Positions 40,023 to 53,355 of a stretch of 64,000 bases of DNA are shown piece by piece. The notes below the pieces were generated by a model. The model searched no databases. It was not told the origin of the DNA and saw nothing but the letters and a program-made list of their open reading frames with translations. The position numbers and the translations under genes were made by a program. The stretch's first letter is position 1, and the number at the start of each line of letters is the position of its first letter. The stretch is from Adineta vaga (Eukaryota; Rotifera), in assembly GCA_021613535.1 (NCBI GenBank), contig CP075496.1, forward strand, positions 12,958,001 through 13,022,000. The letters run 5' to 3'.

Positions 40023-40874
40023 TTATAAACGATCTGAATACATATTATGAGAATAATTGTTCAAATATTGTTCTTCATTTTGTCCCGATAATGACTCATC
40101 ATGTTCAATAATTTGATTAGGTTGATAATAATAATTTGAATTCATTGGAGGATAATAGAGAAATTGTTGTTCTTGTTCGGTATGATTGATTTTTGAATTC
40201 GTATCACGTTTAACTGGTAATCGTGCTGGTGCAGCACGTGCTTTGTATAATTCTTGAAAAAGATCATCGAGAAAATTGTTTGGTAAATGTCGTCGATATT
40301 CGCCGTATTCACATTCAACATCTGTTTTGGTTTGTTTAGCTTGACCTTTGGTAATTAATTGTACTTTTCGACGTTTATTTTGAAACCAAATACGAATTTG
40401 ATCACGTGAAACGCCAATATACTTTGCAATCAAAGTTTTCTGTAAACTATTTGGATATTTATGTTTTTTGTAGATTTCATTGAGCATAACAAGTTGATGA
40501 CGTGTATAATTAGCACGATTTTGTGGTAACATCATTGTCGATGATGATGATGATGAGATGATAAAATTATCCGGTGGAGGAAGATGAGATGGAGGAGGAA
40601 GCGGAACAGATGAAGGATAAAAAGACATATCAGAAGAAGATGCGATTGGTTCTGATCCAGATGGATAAAATGGTTCAATTGTACAATAGTTTTCAATCGA
40701 TTGAAGTGCAACTGGTGCAAATGTTGGTTGATAATTCGTCGCTGTCATGTTTGATGGACATAATAAAGATGACGATGGAGACCAAGTTGATGAATTATTC
40801 GTATAATACGATGATTGATAATGTGATGTTGCATTGAAACAATTTGTATCCAATTGTAATGGTGAAAGATTCAT
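40023..40874 (-). CDS. Divergent homeodomain transcription factor
   Basis: A single-exon 283-aa frame. The homeodomain spans about residues 117-176: NRANYTRHQLVMLNEIY, HKYPNSLQKTLIAKYIGVS, then recognition helix RDQIRIWFQNKRRKVQ with Trp48, Phe49, Gln50, Asn51 and Arg53 in place. Gln50 predicts a TAAT-type site. The region before it is Ser/Thr/Tyr/Pro-rich with no recognisable co-domain (no paired, LIM or POU). The sequence NKRRK in helix 3 and the rest of the domain do not let me assign a class. It is intronless and lies divergent to SEC61A. Confidence 0.9.
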   Translation of the reverse strand: MNLSPLQLDTNCFNATSHYQSSYYTNNSSTWSPSSSLLCPSNMTATNYQPTFAPVALQSIENYCTIEPFYPSGSEPIASSSDMSFYPSSVPLPPPSHLPPPDNFIISSSSSSTMMLPQNRANYTRHQLVMLNEIYKKHKYPNSLQKTLIAKYIGVSRDQIRIWFQNKRRKVQLITKGQAKQTKTDVECEYGEYRRHLPNNFLDDLFQELYKARAAPARLPVKRDTNSKINHTEQEQQFLYYPPMNSNYYYQPNQIIEHDESLSGQNEEQYLNNYSHNMYSDRL

Positions 40875-41859
40875 ATTGAAAGATAGTGTGTATTATACAA
40901 AATTGATCGTACTGTTTTATATGATGAAAAATAATTCGAATCGAATCTATTTATATGACGAAAGAGTTTTTTTCTCCCCCTATTGAAGAAAAAGTCTAGC
41001 ATTAATTTCTTTTTTCCATGCTCTGCGGGAAGGCGATTGTTGTTCGGTAAGCAATTTATTGCGAACACTAATCAAGTTGATCAGCGATGATGTTTTTCTT
41101 CTATTTCAATGTAGAGTGTATATGTAGGTGAGAATAAGCCAAATTAGACGTCAATATTGTCATCGATAAGATTATGCAATGAGTTTTAATATACTGATGA
41201 GAGAAGTACGTAATCAAATTAGTAGAAGAGAAAGGTAAGCCTGTAGGCAAGAACAGAATTATTCATTCTATATGTTCTATAGATCTACTAAGGTTTTGAA
41301 ATGATCCTATGAGTATGACAATGATGACTGGTTTCTTTGATGTAAGAATAGATGACGAATTCATTCAACGTGTGAACTACTTAGAGTTGTATAGAAACTT
41401 TTATTTTCGACAGATTTACAGTCATTTGCATTTTATCAATGTAGTGTACATAAACTATCCAAACTTGTAAAGAATGAGTATCGTAATTCAGTAGAATACT
41501 GTTCAATTAGTTTTAGTCTATTTCCATAGTTTTAACGATAGTCAACTTATTTCCTAGCAGTTATTCATATGTATGCTGATGAGCGACCTCTTTGATCAAA
41601 GTGGCGTTCGTTTTTTCCTGCTGGCACAGTGATGCATTGCGATGTTGACTACGTCCATTACAATTTCGTAGTTTGATTGCAACGTTGCGTTGGCTTTGAT
41701 TTGGTATTTCGTGGAATACGTCTTTTTGTACGTGTGCATGTACGTGGGTTAGAAATAAGGAACGATTGGCGACGATTAATAGCCATTTCCCACCGTCATT
41801 TGCGTTTCATTTTAAATATTTCATAGAATAACTAGAACCAACTTTGCAATCTTATCACG
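40875..41859. other. Divergent promoter region homeobox / SEC61A
   Basis: 985 bp with slightly higher GC near 41590-41780 than the other intergenic DNA. No frame or splice signal supports a gene. Expected to hold regulatory sites of both flanking genes. Confidence 0.45.
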
Positions 41860-43526
<1,667 letters not shown>

Positions 43527-44099
43527 GAGGAAATTATTCATTTCTTTTCTTGTTTTTCTTACATCTCTACATTTGACTGTCACATTCGTTTCTCCTTGGT
43601 TTTCCTTTCGCTTCTCTCAAACTAATCGTTTATATTTATGTCGTCTGTGCGTGTGTGCGTGCGTGCGTGTGTGTGTGTGTTGACTTAATATGTGATTCGA
43701 GAAAGAGAGCTTAGGAAATGTTTTTTTTTCTTTCGGATAAAATCTTCCGAAATGAGAGAGAGATAACGAACGAACATATCGACCTTTTCCGGATGACAAC
43801 AATAAATGTGTATGTTTATACATATTGTAGTTTCTAGTTGGTGACATTTTCTTTTCTTCCTATTTGAATGTTTTGTTTCGAACTCTCTCTTTCTTTTTTC
43901 ACATATACCTTATTATTGTTATATCGTTGTTGTTTTTACTTTAAAACTAAACTGTTTTGTGATGATTCAAACAAAACAGAAAAAAATGCAATGTTCTTCA
44001 AAACGATATATATATATACGTCGTATCGATATTGTCTAAAACTTTAAAGAGATAAATTCAATAATGTCCTCACTATTGATTATTTATTAACACAAATGT
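43527..44099. other. SEC61A 3' region with (GT)n microsatellite
   Basis: A GCGT/GT run lies at about 43647-43680. The rest is pyrimidine-rich and AT-rich with no gene. Confidence 0.5.
43647..43680. repeat. (GT/GCGT)n microsatellite
   Basis: A run of GTGTGCGTGCGT passing into pure GT, just after the SEC61A stop. Confidence 0.9.
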
Positions 44100-44560
44100 C
44101 TGAATGATGACAAAGGGAGAATTTACAATTACATCTGTTTGTTTTACAGTCATCTTTGCAATAACATATCAACATTTATTGATTACCAGCAGTATTTTGA
44201 AGTCTATGATCGTAGATCTTCATTGGAAACACCTTTCACAGGTAATATAGCTCAATTTGATGCTTCGAATATTAAATTGATAACAGCACGGTGGTAAACG
44301 ATTCTATTTTGCCGAACTACGTGTTTCCGTTTTGCGATCGCACACGATTAAATACGCCAATATACGGATAGAAACGCGGTAGTATATTGGCTAAGTTAAC
44401 GGAGGGCGTATTCGTCACTCTGTGGCGATATAATTTGCCATCGTCCTCACTTATTCTTGTCAACATCATTTCAATCAATTTGCTTTTATAGTTATCTCTA
44501 AAATTTACAATGCAATTTTCTACTAATTTAAATGTTTTCATCTTTCGAATTTTTCAAAGA
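44100..44560. pseudogene. Coding-like fragments with frame breaks, unrecognised
   Basis: Local composition is less AT-rich than its surroundings. On the + strand a splice-like AG at about 44152 precedes a frame with LETPFTGNIAQFDASNIKL that stops at 44297, and an overlapping frame (KRFYFAELRVSVLRSHTIKY) continues to about 44373. The minus strand has a 74-aa frame at 44541-44317. A perfect 10-bp inverted repeat (GCCAATATAC) forms a hairpin at about 44356-44392. I do not recognise a family; a decayed gene or mobile-element relic is possible. Confidence 0.25.
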
Positions 44561-45362
44561 TCAATTACGGTTAGTTTTATTTCTTTAGATAGTATCAAAA
44601 TTCGTCTCGGTTAATTATATGCAAAAGAAAAAAAATTAGTGATCAAGAAGTAATAAGAGATCTTCTAACAAGAGTGACGGCGAGGTTTACGATGAATCTA
44701 ATATCCATAATCTCTTCACTTTGATCTTAGTGATTTGTATGTTCATTACATCTTTGAACCGAAATACAGTGAATTAAAAGGAAAATCAAAAACGTGGTCC
44801 ACATTTACCATCAAAATTAATAAATATGAAAAACAGCTTCGTGAAGAATAATTTCAACGTCGATTTGAACGCTGACATCGGCTGAGAGTGCGAATCAAAT
44901 ACTAACCCACACCCCTACTCACACCCTTAGATGATTCATCGTTTGAGAAAGATATTTTGTGCTCTCTATATATCAATATGCTTTTGTAAAATAAATAGAA
45001 AGCATCTAACTTTGTTTTCAAATGAACAGAAAAATGACGATATTGTTTGTGACTTTAGGAATGACGCTATACTCATGCAAATTATTTGACTCTATTGAAA
45101 AAATACATCATACATAGATAATGTACGAAATAAATGTTCTTTTAATTGACGAAAATTCTGTCTACGACTACACGAATGAAATCGAATTGTCATGTATGTT
45201 TGAATCTGGTCGATAAAACAGATGTTAGAAAAGATGTTGTACGTTTATATTTTAGTATAAACTACGTAGCTTATATTTCTATTGAAGTAAACAAATATTC
45301 ACGGAACACAAAAGAAGGTTGTTTTTTTATTTCAACTCATCAGCTTTGTCGACGTTAAAATG
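44561..45362. other. Intergenic, downstream of kynureninase
   Basis: No gene seen. A short CCCACACCCC-type C-rich patch at about 44904-44926 stands out in the AT-rich background. Confidence 0.45.
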
Positions 45363-47268
45363 TTAGATCTGAACATTTTTTAACAATGATACAAAGCGAT
45401 AAACATCCATGAATGAATTGTAAAGTGGTACAGCTGCTATACGAATAACATCAGCGCGAACATCCAACTAGAATGATTAAGAAAAAGTAATATCAATCAT
45501 TATTTTTTTAGTAAAATAAATATTTAATCTTACACAAACACCCTGTCGTTCAAGCTCATTGAATAATTGTCGAGCATCAACTCCAATAATACGTAATGAA
45601 AGTAATGCACCTCTCTGTTCTGGATCTAATGGAGTCATAAATTTTATTTTATATTTACTCGATGATTCTAAAACAAAGATAGAAATGTATGAATTATAAG
45701 GAAGAAATCATATGCTATACGATTAATTTCAGTTTCAATCAAATATTCCATATATTGAGTAAGTAATTTTGATTTTTCTCTCAAAGCTTCTATACCAACC
45801 TCTTCAAAAATCTAATTATAAAGAAAAATCAAACATATTATCATTCGTAGAAGCAAAACTACTTACTTCAAGACTTGCTGATAATACTGCACATTGATGA
45901 ATTGATGGATTACTAACTCGAAAGCCATCAGCACCAATATCTCGCTCAATTTGTGGTTTCATTTGAAATCGTGTATCATAACGATTTCCCCACCATCCAT
46001 CCAGTTGTGGATAATTTTTATCAAAATGATTTGTATGAACAAATATACCACCGACACAACCAGCACCTGCATTTAAATACTTATATGAACAGAACACTCC
46101 AAAATCAACATTCCAATCATGTAAATGTAATGGAATATTACCAAGTGCATGAGCTAAATCCCAGCCTACAACACATCCCTAAATGATTATAAAAAATATA
46201 TCTATACGAGAAGAAAACAAATAAAGATTTACTTGTTGTTGACCTGCACGAGTAATTGTTTCCATATCAAATAATTGTCCAGTATAATACTGTACACCAC
46301 CAAGAAATACAAGAGCAATCGATTGACCTTGTTCTTTTAATACTTTTAGTATATCTTCAATTCTAATATAAGTTTCTTTCTATTGATAAATGAAAATAAC
46401 ATAATTAAGAATCAAAGATTCAAATCTAAAAATACTTCTCGTGGTTTGATTGGTACGGATGCTTCTATTGGATCGTATCCATGAAGACGAATTTGTGAAT
46501 GAAAAGCATATTCATCACTAGGAAATGCTCGTTCTTCATAAAGAATTTTAAAACGTTCTTTTGTTGGTCGATAGAATGGTATCTATTAAAAATGAAATCA
46601 TTTCAATTCAATTAAAAAAATGTTTTTTATTTTCTAAACCATCATAAAATGAATATTTGATGATAACTGATTCATTACAGTAACTTCTTTATCTTCTGCA
46701 CCAAGAAGTTTTTTTAGCGTTGGAACACATAGATAATCACATTTAGCAAATGGAATTCTACCATGAACATGTCCATAAACTCCTCTAAATAAATGACCTT
46801 TTTATTCATTAAAAGATTCTTTTTGATTTTAGAAATTTACAAAGTTGCCCAATCTTCAAGCCAAACTTCAATCGCTTTTCGTACTCGTTTGGATTGTAAA
46901 CCTAATGAATGTCCGCAGAGATAAATACATTCACTATTCAGATCCGTACGTGTTTTATCCACTGAAATAGATAGAAAAGATTCTATTATATGAGAATAGA
47001 AGTGAATGAACATCAATGTACCATTTGGTAGATCACCAATTTTTGGAATCAAAAATTCATCTCGTACATGTCTTAGCGAATCATTTTCATCAAGTTTACG
47101 AGCAAATGCTTCATTCGTCAATGAAATTTTCCATTTTTCCGCTTGATTTTTTAGAATATCTTGAGGATTTGATAACGAATGATTACCATTGCAATTATGA
47201 GTAGCCATTTTTGCACTTAATGATAATGTAGCAGTTGATAAAACGATTGTGTCATCTATCGACGGCAT
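45363..47268 (-). CDS. KYNU: Kynureninase
   Basis: Nine exons (47268-47022, 46961-46841, 46784-46640, 46582-46436, 46379-46233, 46178-45867, 45811-45721, 45667-45534, 45467-45363) give 482 aa. The PLP-dependent fold is clear: [49 protein letters not shown], then [15 protein letters not shown] with the PLP-binding Lys, and [13 protein letters not shown]. It hydrolyses kynurenine or 3-hydroxykynurenine to anthranilate or 3-hydroxyanthranilate and alanine in Trp breakdown and NAD synthesis. The first 20 residues before MATHNC may be a targeting or untranslated extension; ATG 47208 is an alternative start. Confidence 0.96.
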
Positions 47269-48105
47269 GTCTATACTTATAGTAATGCGTGATCTGACAA
47301 GTGAAAGTAAGCGTGACCGAGAAACAAAATGAAAAATGATTTAATTCGATATTTGTACGTTACATATTCAGAAGAAAAGGATAAAAACATAAGGAGAGAA
47401 AAAAATATCGACGTGAATAAATGCACTCGTATCTTCTATATTGCAATCAAATTCTTATGTTATTTTACAGAAAACATTTTATAGACGCGTGATAGATACC
47501 TAGGAAAATCGATGCAAAATACCCTTGATCAGATTATTAACTGTTCTTGACAGTTAGATAAATCGATTTTGAAATGCTCTGACATGTCCTATTACATATT
47601 TTAACATATTGTTTTTCTATCTGTTATTACGACGTAAATATTCGAAAATATTTCAGATCTTGCCTATCGCATATTTGCATCTATGAATCATTAGAAAGTC
47701 AGTTTAGAAAAAAACAATATTACTTTTGGTATACGCCTTAGGTAAATGTACATACGTCACAAATTATTAATTGTTTATTTATCGATAATTCCTCTAAGTA
47801 CATATTCGGATATAATACACATTTTATTATCGTCATTTTGTTGACGTCAATAGGAACATTATATAGATAAAATGTTGTTTCATTTCGTTGCTGTTGATTA
47901 TAGTGAAAAAAAAACAATTCATACAGTTTGTCAATGAAATAAGACATACGCAAAATGTTTTTCTCTTATCTTATTTCATTCGACGATCTTCAGACTATTT
48001 TTGTCTCCTGATACGAATGGGGTATAATAGAATTATCCCATTCTATATCCACTGTTGGTATAAAGTTCGAGATAAACATCATTATTACCATTCTTCTATA
48101 CCAAA
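47269..48105. other. Divergent promoter region KYNU / secreted protein
   Basis: AT-rich. Short frames on both strands lack coding character. Confidence 0.5.
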
Positions 48106-48474
48106 ATGAAACTCTCCATTGTTTCTATCATTATTGGTCTTGTTTTGATGTGTCTTTTTACAGGTTTGTTACATTCATTATTAGATTGATTATATAATCA
48201 AATTTTTTCTATTTTTTAATGTGTAGTAAGTGAACAAGGTGTTATACGTATCCCAGGTCGAGGTGCTGGTGGTAGTGGTAAACCAAGACAACATTTTATA
48301 CATAAAAATACGCGAAAAGAAGCTGAAGAAGCAGCACGACGACAAGGTGGTGGTCGTTCTCCCGTTCATCACAATGAAAAGGGTCACAAGTCACACTTTC
48401 ATCCTTCAGATAAGAATGGTAATATTCGAAAAGATGGTAGTCATTTTCAATACGGTAAAAAGAAGAATGGTTGA
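48106..48474 (+). CDS. Small secreted His/Gly-rich protein, bacterial toxin-domain-like
   Basis: Exon 1 (48106-48163) encodes a signal peptide and exon 2 (48227-48474) the mature part; the Val codon is split and the total is 101 aa. The mature region has IPGRGAGGSGKPRQHF, then KEAEEAARRQGGGRSPVHH, HFHP, NGNIRKDGSHFQY and a basic end. The His pattern (HH...HFHP...HFQY) with a helical AEEAARR lead-in resembles small C-terminal domains attached to bacterial secreted polymorphic proteins. The resemblance is by eye and I do not assign a family or activity. Signal peptide plus spliced intron show it is a domesticated eukaryotic gene. Horizontal acquisition is the natural explanation if the resemblance holds. 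Confidence 0.68.
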
Positions 48475-48557
48475 ATATAAACGTTGTTTTTCAAATGACA
48501 TTTGATTGTACACAGTTTATTTATTACAAAGAATACATTTATACAGATTGAAAGTGA

Positions 48558-50190
48558 CTAGAGAAATTCCTTGGAAAACCAATCAGGAATGAAATGATAT
48601 TTTGAATCAGTTGATTTTTCTACAGTGATTTTTTGAGACGATGGATTAAAACGAAATAAGACAACATCTCTAGAGGAAAATAGTTTTCAAAAAAGTATTC
48701 GCTTATAAAAAGATATCTACTTACTTTCGATCGAGTGCATAGTCAGTTGTAACATGTTCTTGAAGATAATTGATAAAGAGTAAAAAGAAATTAAAGAATG
48801 ATGGACGATTCCATGTATCCTATAAAGATAAAAGTGTTGAATGTATTGAAATTCAATTGAAAATCAATTACTGCTGATCGTTCGATATGCGCAATATCTA
48901 ATGGACAAAGTGTATTTACAATACCATTGTTATCTCGTAAACCAATTACCATATTTTTAATACCTTAAAAATCAAAAGGATTTCATTGTATGAACTAAGA
49001 AAAAGGATGAGCATTTATTACCAACAAGAAAACATTGAATCCACCATTTGGCGAATTTACGATTACTAAAGATTAATGAAAGAATTATTTCGATTTATGT
49101 TATTGTGTACTTACTAACGAAATGGTAGATCATCGAGTGTTTTTCCAGCACAAACTTTCAATTCAATATGTTCCGTTGTTGATGATGAGTGTTCAATAAT
49201 GCAATCCATTTCTGCACCATATAACAAACGATAAGAACCTATAGTTGATTGAAATACTCCAGAGAATTGTTTCGAAGGATTGAGTGTCTCCGTTGATAGA
49301 TGATCTAAGCATTGAATAAAGAGGACGAATTTTGAAAAAAATTCAATCAAATTTTACTTTTAGTAACATATTCTTCAAATTTATGACCATAATAACAGAA
49401 TGCACGATGTTCTGGTGTCATCTTTTCTTCCTCTTTCACTTGACTCTCTGTTACATATTCACATAAAAAATACGCATTTTTAAATTTAACAACAGCTAAT
49501 AACCAATCAGAATGTTTTTCAAATATCGAAAACATAATCAAACGAAGAACACCACGCCATGATAAGATATCAAATGTAAAACTATCATCAAAATACTTCG
49601 ATATATTTCACTTTTTTTATTCATGAAAAACTTATACATACTGATTATTTTTGAAAATCTCTTCTTTATGTCGCAATATCCACCAGAGCATTGCATTGAT
49701 ATTTTTACTTTGACCTTCCGTAGTAAAATCAGCTTCGCCAATTTTTAAATCAAAATTAACATTCAATGTTTGAAATGGATATTTATAAACTGAAGATAGA
49801 AGATTAGAGATAATATACTGAATATCACTAGAAAGTAAAACATTTACCACGAAGATATCGTTTATCATCAAAACATTCTTTATCATCTGCTCGATTTAAT
49901 AACGAAAAATAACCAATTTCACGAGTTTGAAAAAATGTTTGTTGACGATTTATGTGTTTCCAAAACGGTATAGACAAAACATCCTGTTCAACAGTTGTTC
50001 TCATACCAATATGGTTACGATTAGAATGTTGTCGATACTTACTTGGTGGTTCTGTAGAATGTTGATCATATCGCGGACGTTTTCCTTGTATGGATGAAGA
50101 AATATGATCAATTCTACGTTCAATAACACCACTTTCTTCTTCAAGAACAACATCCTCTTTCTCCTGAGATTTCACATTCGTACTAGCCAT
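48558..50190 (-). CDS. DXO: Decapping and exoribonuclease protein DXO (Dom3z/Rai1 family)
   Basis: Eight exons (50190-49848, 49789-49642, 49581-49358, 49304-49115, 49065-49022, 48963-48872, 48819-48725, 48669-48558) give 415 aa. Family motifs in order: FDILSWRGVLRLIM, FCYYGHKFEEYVT, GAEMDC with a catalytic acidic residue, HIELKV (ExK), then RKFAKWWIQCFLVG, KNMVIGLRDNNGI and HFIPDWF near the end. DXO removes incomplete or NAD caps from mRNA and degrades 5' to 3'. The N-terminal 90 residues are polar and unconserved. The third acceptor was placed at 49582 because it alone keeps the frame. NPRL3 lies 269 bp upstream on the same strand. Confidence 0.93.
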
Positions 50191-50203
50191 AATAACTAAC
50201 TAT

Positions 50204-50220
50204 CTAGAATAAAGAATCCT
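50204..50220 (-). promoter_or_regulatory. Acceptor-like site upstream of DXO start
   Basis: On the minus strand TTTATTCTAG ends at 50204, 13 nt before the ATG, in the 269-bp gap after NPRL3. Candidate trans-splice acceptor or 5'-UTR intron end. Confidence 0.45.
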
Positions 50221-50459
50221 TTTCAACTGATTTATTTGTAATAAAAAATAGACATTCAATTTGATTCTCATTCTCTGATTGTATTAGATTCATTGATTCT
50301 ATATCAAAGAAGTCTTTTATACACGAATATATGAAATTGATCTGAAATGAAGAAGATACTTGATAAAAAAAATCACTGTTCATATAAATACAAATATACG
50401 AAAAAAATGTTAGATATAGAGAAAAGAAAACATAAGATATTCAATGTGTTTTTGGATAA

Positions 50460-53355
50460 TTATATCTGCAAAATAGGATTTGGATCCGGATGCAGTGCAC
50501 GAATAACAATTGATTGAAATTTTTCAATTATTGTTAAGATTTGTAGACGTGTCATATTTTCAAGTGATGCAATCTCTTCGAGATGATATGTTCCATTGAA
50601 ATATTTAATTAATCTACATGAAAGAAAAATATCAATAAATATTCAATAACATCAAGTGATTTACCGAAGAAAATCAATCACATTTTGCTCTTTAGCATCT
50701 TTAATAGCAATAGCTAGAGTTTGTTGATATTCAAGTCGTTCATTCGGTAATGTTTGTGAGACGTAAGGAAGATATTGTAAAGAAGTTCGACTGTTATTTG
50801 CCGTAATACTGCTACCATTGATTGAACTTGTACCAAATACATCATCTTGACTAGTGCCTGTCATTGTTTTCAATGTATCTGTTGATCTGGAATGATGAGC
50901 AGATGAATATGATAATTGATTGGTTGAGGGTGATGAAGCTAAGAGCAAAAAGAAAACAAATAGTAAAAGTAATTGAAAAATCAATGGATTTCTACGAAAA
51001 AAGAAACAATTTACATGACGTAACCAAGATTCGAACATTTTAATCAACAAAAAAAGAGCATATTTATTCAATTTAGTCGTTGAATAAATGATAGAAATCG
51101 AAAGAGCAGCATCATATACATGTATAATATAGCAAGAAACATCAGATGATGAGAAACAACCTATTACCCATTGTATAATCAAAACTATTGACACTCAATA
51201 GATTTCCACGAATATCAATATTTTCACTCGTTATAGAAAAACGTTCACTTTTAGATGATGATTCAAAAGCGTTCGATGAATACTGATTACGTCGCTAGAA
51301 AAAATAAGGCAAAACAAATATATTTTTCACTTACGTAAAGTTGGTACTTCAGAATAAAGTCTCACAAGGGGTACACGTGGTCGTGGTAAACGTGTTTGTT
51401 TATATTCATCTTTGAAATCATTTCGATTATCATTTGGTAAAAGAAGATAATAATAATAATGAACTTGAAGAAGAAGACGATGACGAAGTAACCATTCAAC
51501 ACATTGATAACGTTCTTGCTTTAAAAATAATCGAGATTTGTACTTAAATTTTTTTCGAAGAAAAATCATCTTACCATTTCTGGTTCAGTATCACTACGAC
51601 TCATATGATCATAGAATGGTAGAGCATCGGAATATTCAGCTAATGCTTCTTGTAATGTCGGATAATTTGTGGTATTTTGAAATGTGTCTTTATAAAGTTT
51701 AGCTAAAGATCCATTTCTAAAGAACAATATTTATGTCAAATACAAAAAAAAACATTTAGTGTTTTTTTTTATTATATACTTTGATATATCAGCATCAGGT
51801 GAGATTATATAAATATTATCATCATTAATCGGATAGATAAGTTTTGCTCGACCCCAATAAAGTAAATGAGATGTAAGACGATAAATCTAAAGTAATGAAC
51901 AGTAAATTCTCTTTTAAATGAACGAAAAGAAAAGAAAATCTAGTTAAATTTACTTGAGAAAGTGGTACACCAGTTTCTATAGCTAATCGAGACATTGAAT
52001 ATGATGATCGAAGATGTCGAATAAGTGTATTTAATGTTGAAGAACTATCAGTTGGTAATGAAGTAAGTAAAGCTGATGGATCAATAACAAGTAATAAGCC
52101 ATAATATTGTCTAGAGCGAGAATAAAAAAGTAATAACAATCAAAGTATTCGTAATAAATCATTTCAATTTACTTCAGATATTGTTCTGCATTGGAAAGTA
52201 CATTGAAAGCAAAATCCGTTTCTAATGGACAACTGAATGCAATAGATCGATGTGGTAAACAACAAGATACATTTAACCAATTATTAATTGTTATATTTAT
52301 TTCACCGGAATCTTGTAAACTAATAGAAAAGCAAAGGAACTTTATGATATATTTCTTGTTTGTTATTTCATCTAGACATACTCTAGAAAAATTTGTTTTA
52401 ACATTGCTGCCAATGGACTTTGTTCAGTCATTGCTGAATAAACTAATTCTTTTGTATCTCTACTTGCATCTTCTCTATTTTGTCGACGATTTACTAATCA
52501 AAATCAAATCAAATCAATTCAAAATTGACATTATTTCGAAATACTATACAAGGATCTGTTTCTTCAATTTCATGTTGTTGAAGAACAGCTAATAATTTAT
52601 TATATTCTTGAGTTAAATATTGAACACGTTGTTCTTCACAACGAATAACTGTACCAATACGTTGACTCATTTCTTGATACGATAATAGAACAGATGCTTT
52701 TGCAATAGCCTGAAGAATTTCAAAGAGAATTATTTATTAAAATCATCGACAAATATAATAATTACTCGAAGAACGAAAAAAACAGCAAATGATTTGAGAT
52801 TGGAATTATTTTCTAAACCAAGTGTATGACCAACAAAAACAACATCATCAACTTGGACTTCAACATGAGTTCCATAAGAATTTGAACTTGTTAAAATCGA
52901 AAGAGTTGTGTCATCAAATCTAAAATAAAGAAGATTTTTATTGCATAGAAAAGATCAATCGAAATGAAAAGTTTTACTTTCGAAAAGTTGTTCGAGGTGG
53001 ATCTTCATCTTTAATACTAAAAGTATTGATAGAAATTCAATTCATCTATGAAGAAAAACTTACCTCGGTGGATCAAAATCTTTAGCAATAACGATAGAAT
53101 AATATGTATGAAAACTAACCGGTTCAGCTATAATAATAAAAAAGAATATTTGATATTTGTTTGAAGTTTACAAAATTAAAACTACATACGTTCTCGTTTA
53201 TTAACATTGACTTTTTCAAATTTATATAGAAGTTTATTTTTATCATGTACACTTTCCACAACAAGTAAAATAGCAATAAGATCTTTTTCGAATTCCTATA
53301 AAATAATAACAGAAATAAATTTAATAAGTAAAAGATAACATACGATATGGTCCAT
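50460..53355 (-). CDS. NPRL3: GATOR1 complex protein NPRL3
   Basis: Fifteen exons (53355-53344, 53295-53190, 53127-53064, 53016-52978, 52919-52766, 52709-52550, 52493-52382, 52319-52173, 52110-51954, 51886-51780, 51716-51575, 51518-51348, 51294-51168, 50938-50665, 50613-50460) give 641 aa. Supporting segments are VDDVVFVGHTLGL, FAVFFVLRAIAKASV, QRIGTVIRCEEQRVQYLTQE, HLLYWGRAKLIYPINDDNIY and the C-terminal RLIKYFNGTYHLEEIASLEN. NPRL3 with NPRL2 and DEPDC5 forms GATOR1, the GAP for Rag GTPases that inhibits TORC1 when amino acids are low. The intron at 51347-51297 uses a weak donor (GTACCA), chosen because the stronger GTAAGT gives a frame break. The 229-nt intron at 51167-50939 is unusually long here. 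Confidence 0.9.

Noticed and set aside
40574-40837. Plus-strand acidic frame
   Set aside because: Antisense shadow of the Ser/Pro-rich region of the homeobox gene.
44904-44926. Interstitial telomere-like C-rich patch
   Set aside because: Only one imperfect CCCACA-type unit pair; too short to call a telomeric repeat.
50661-51194. 177-codon minus frame as an independent gene
   Set aside because: Its first part reads through a 229-nt NPRL3 intron; only the part from 50938 on is coding and belongs to NPRL3.
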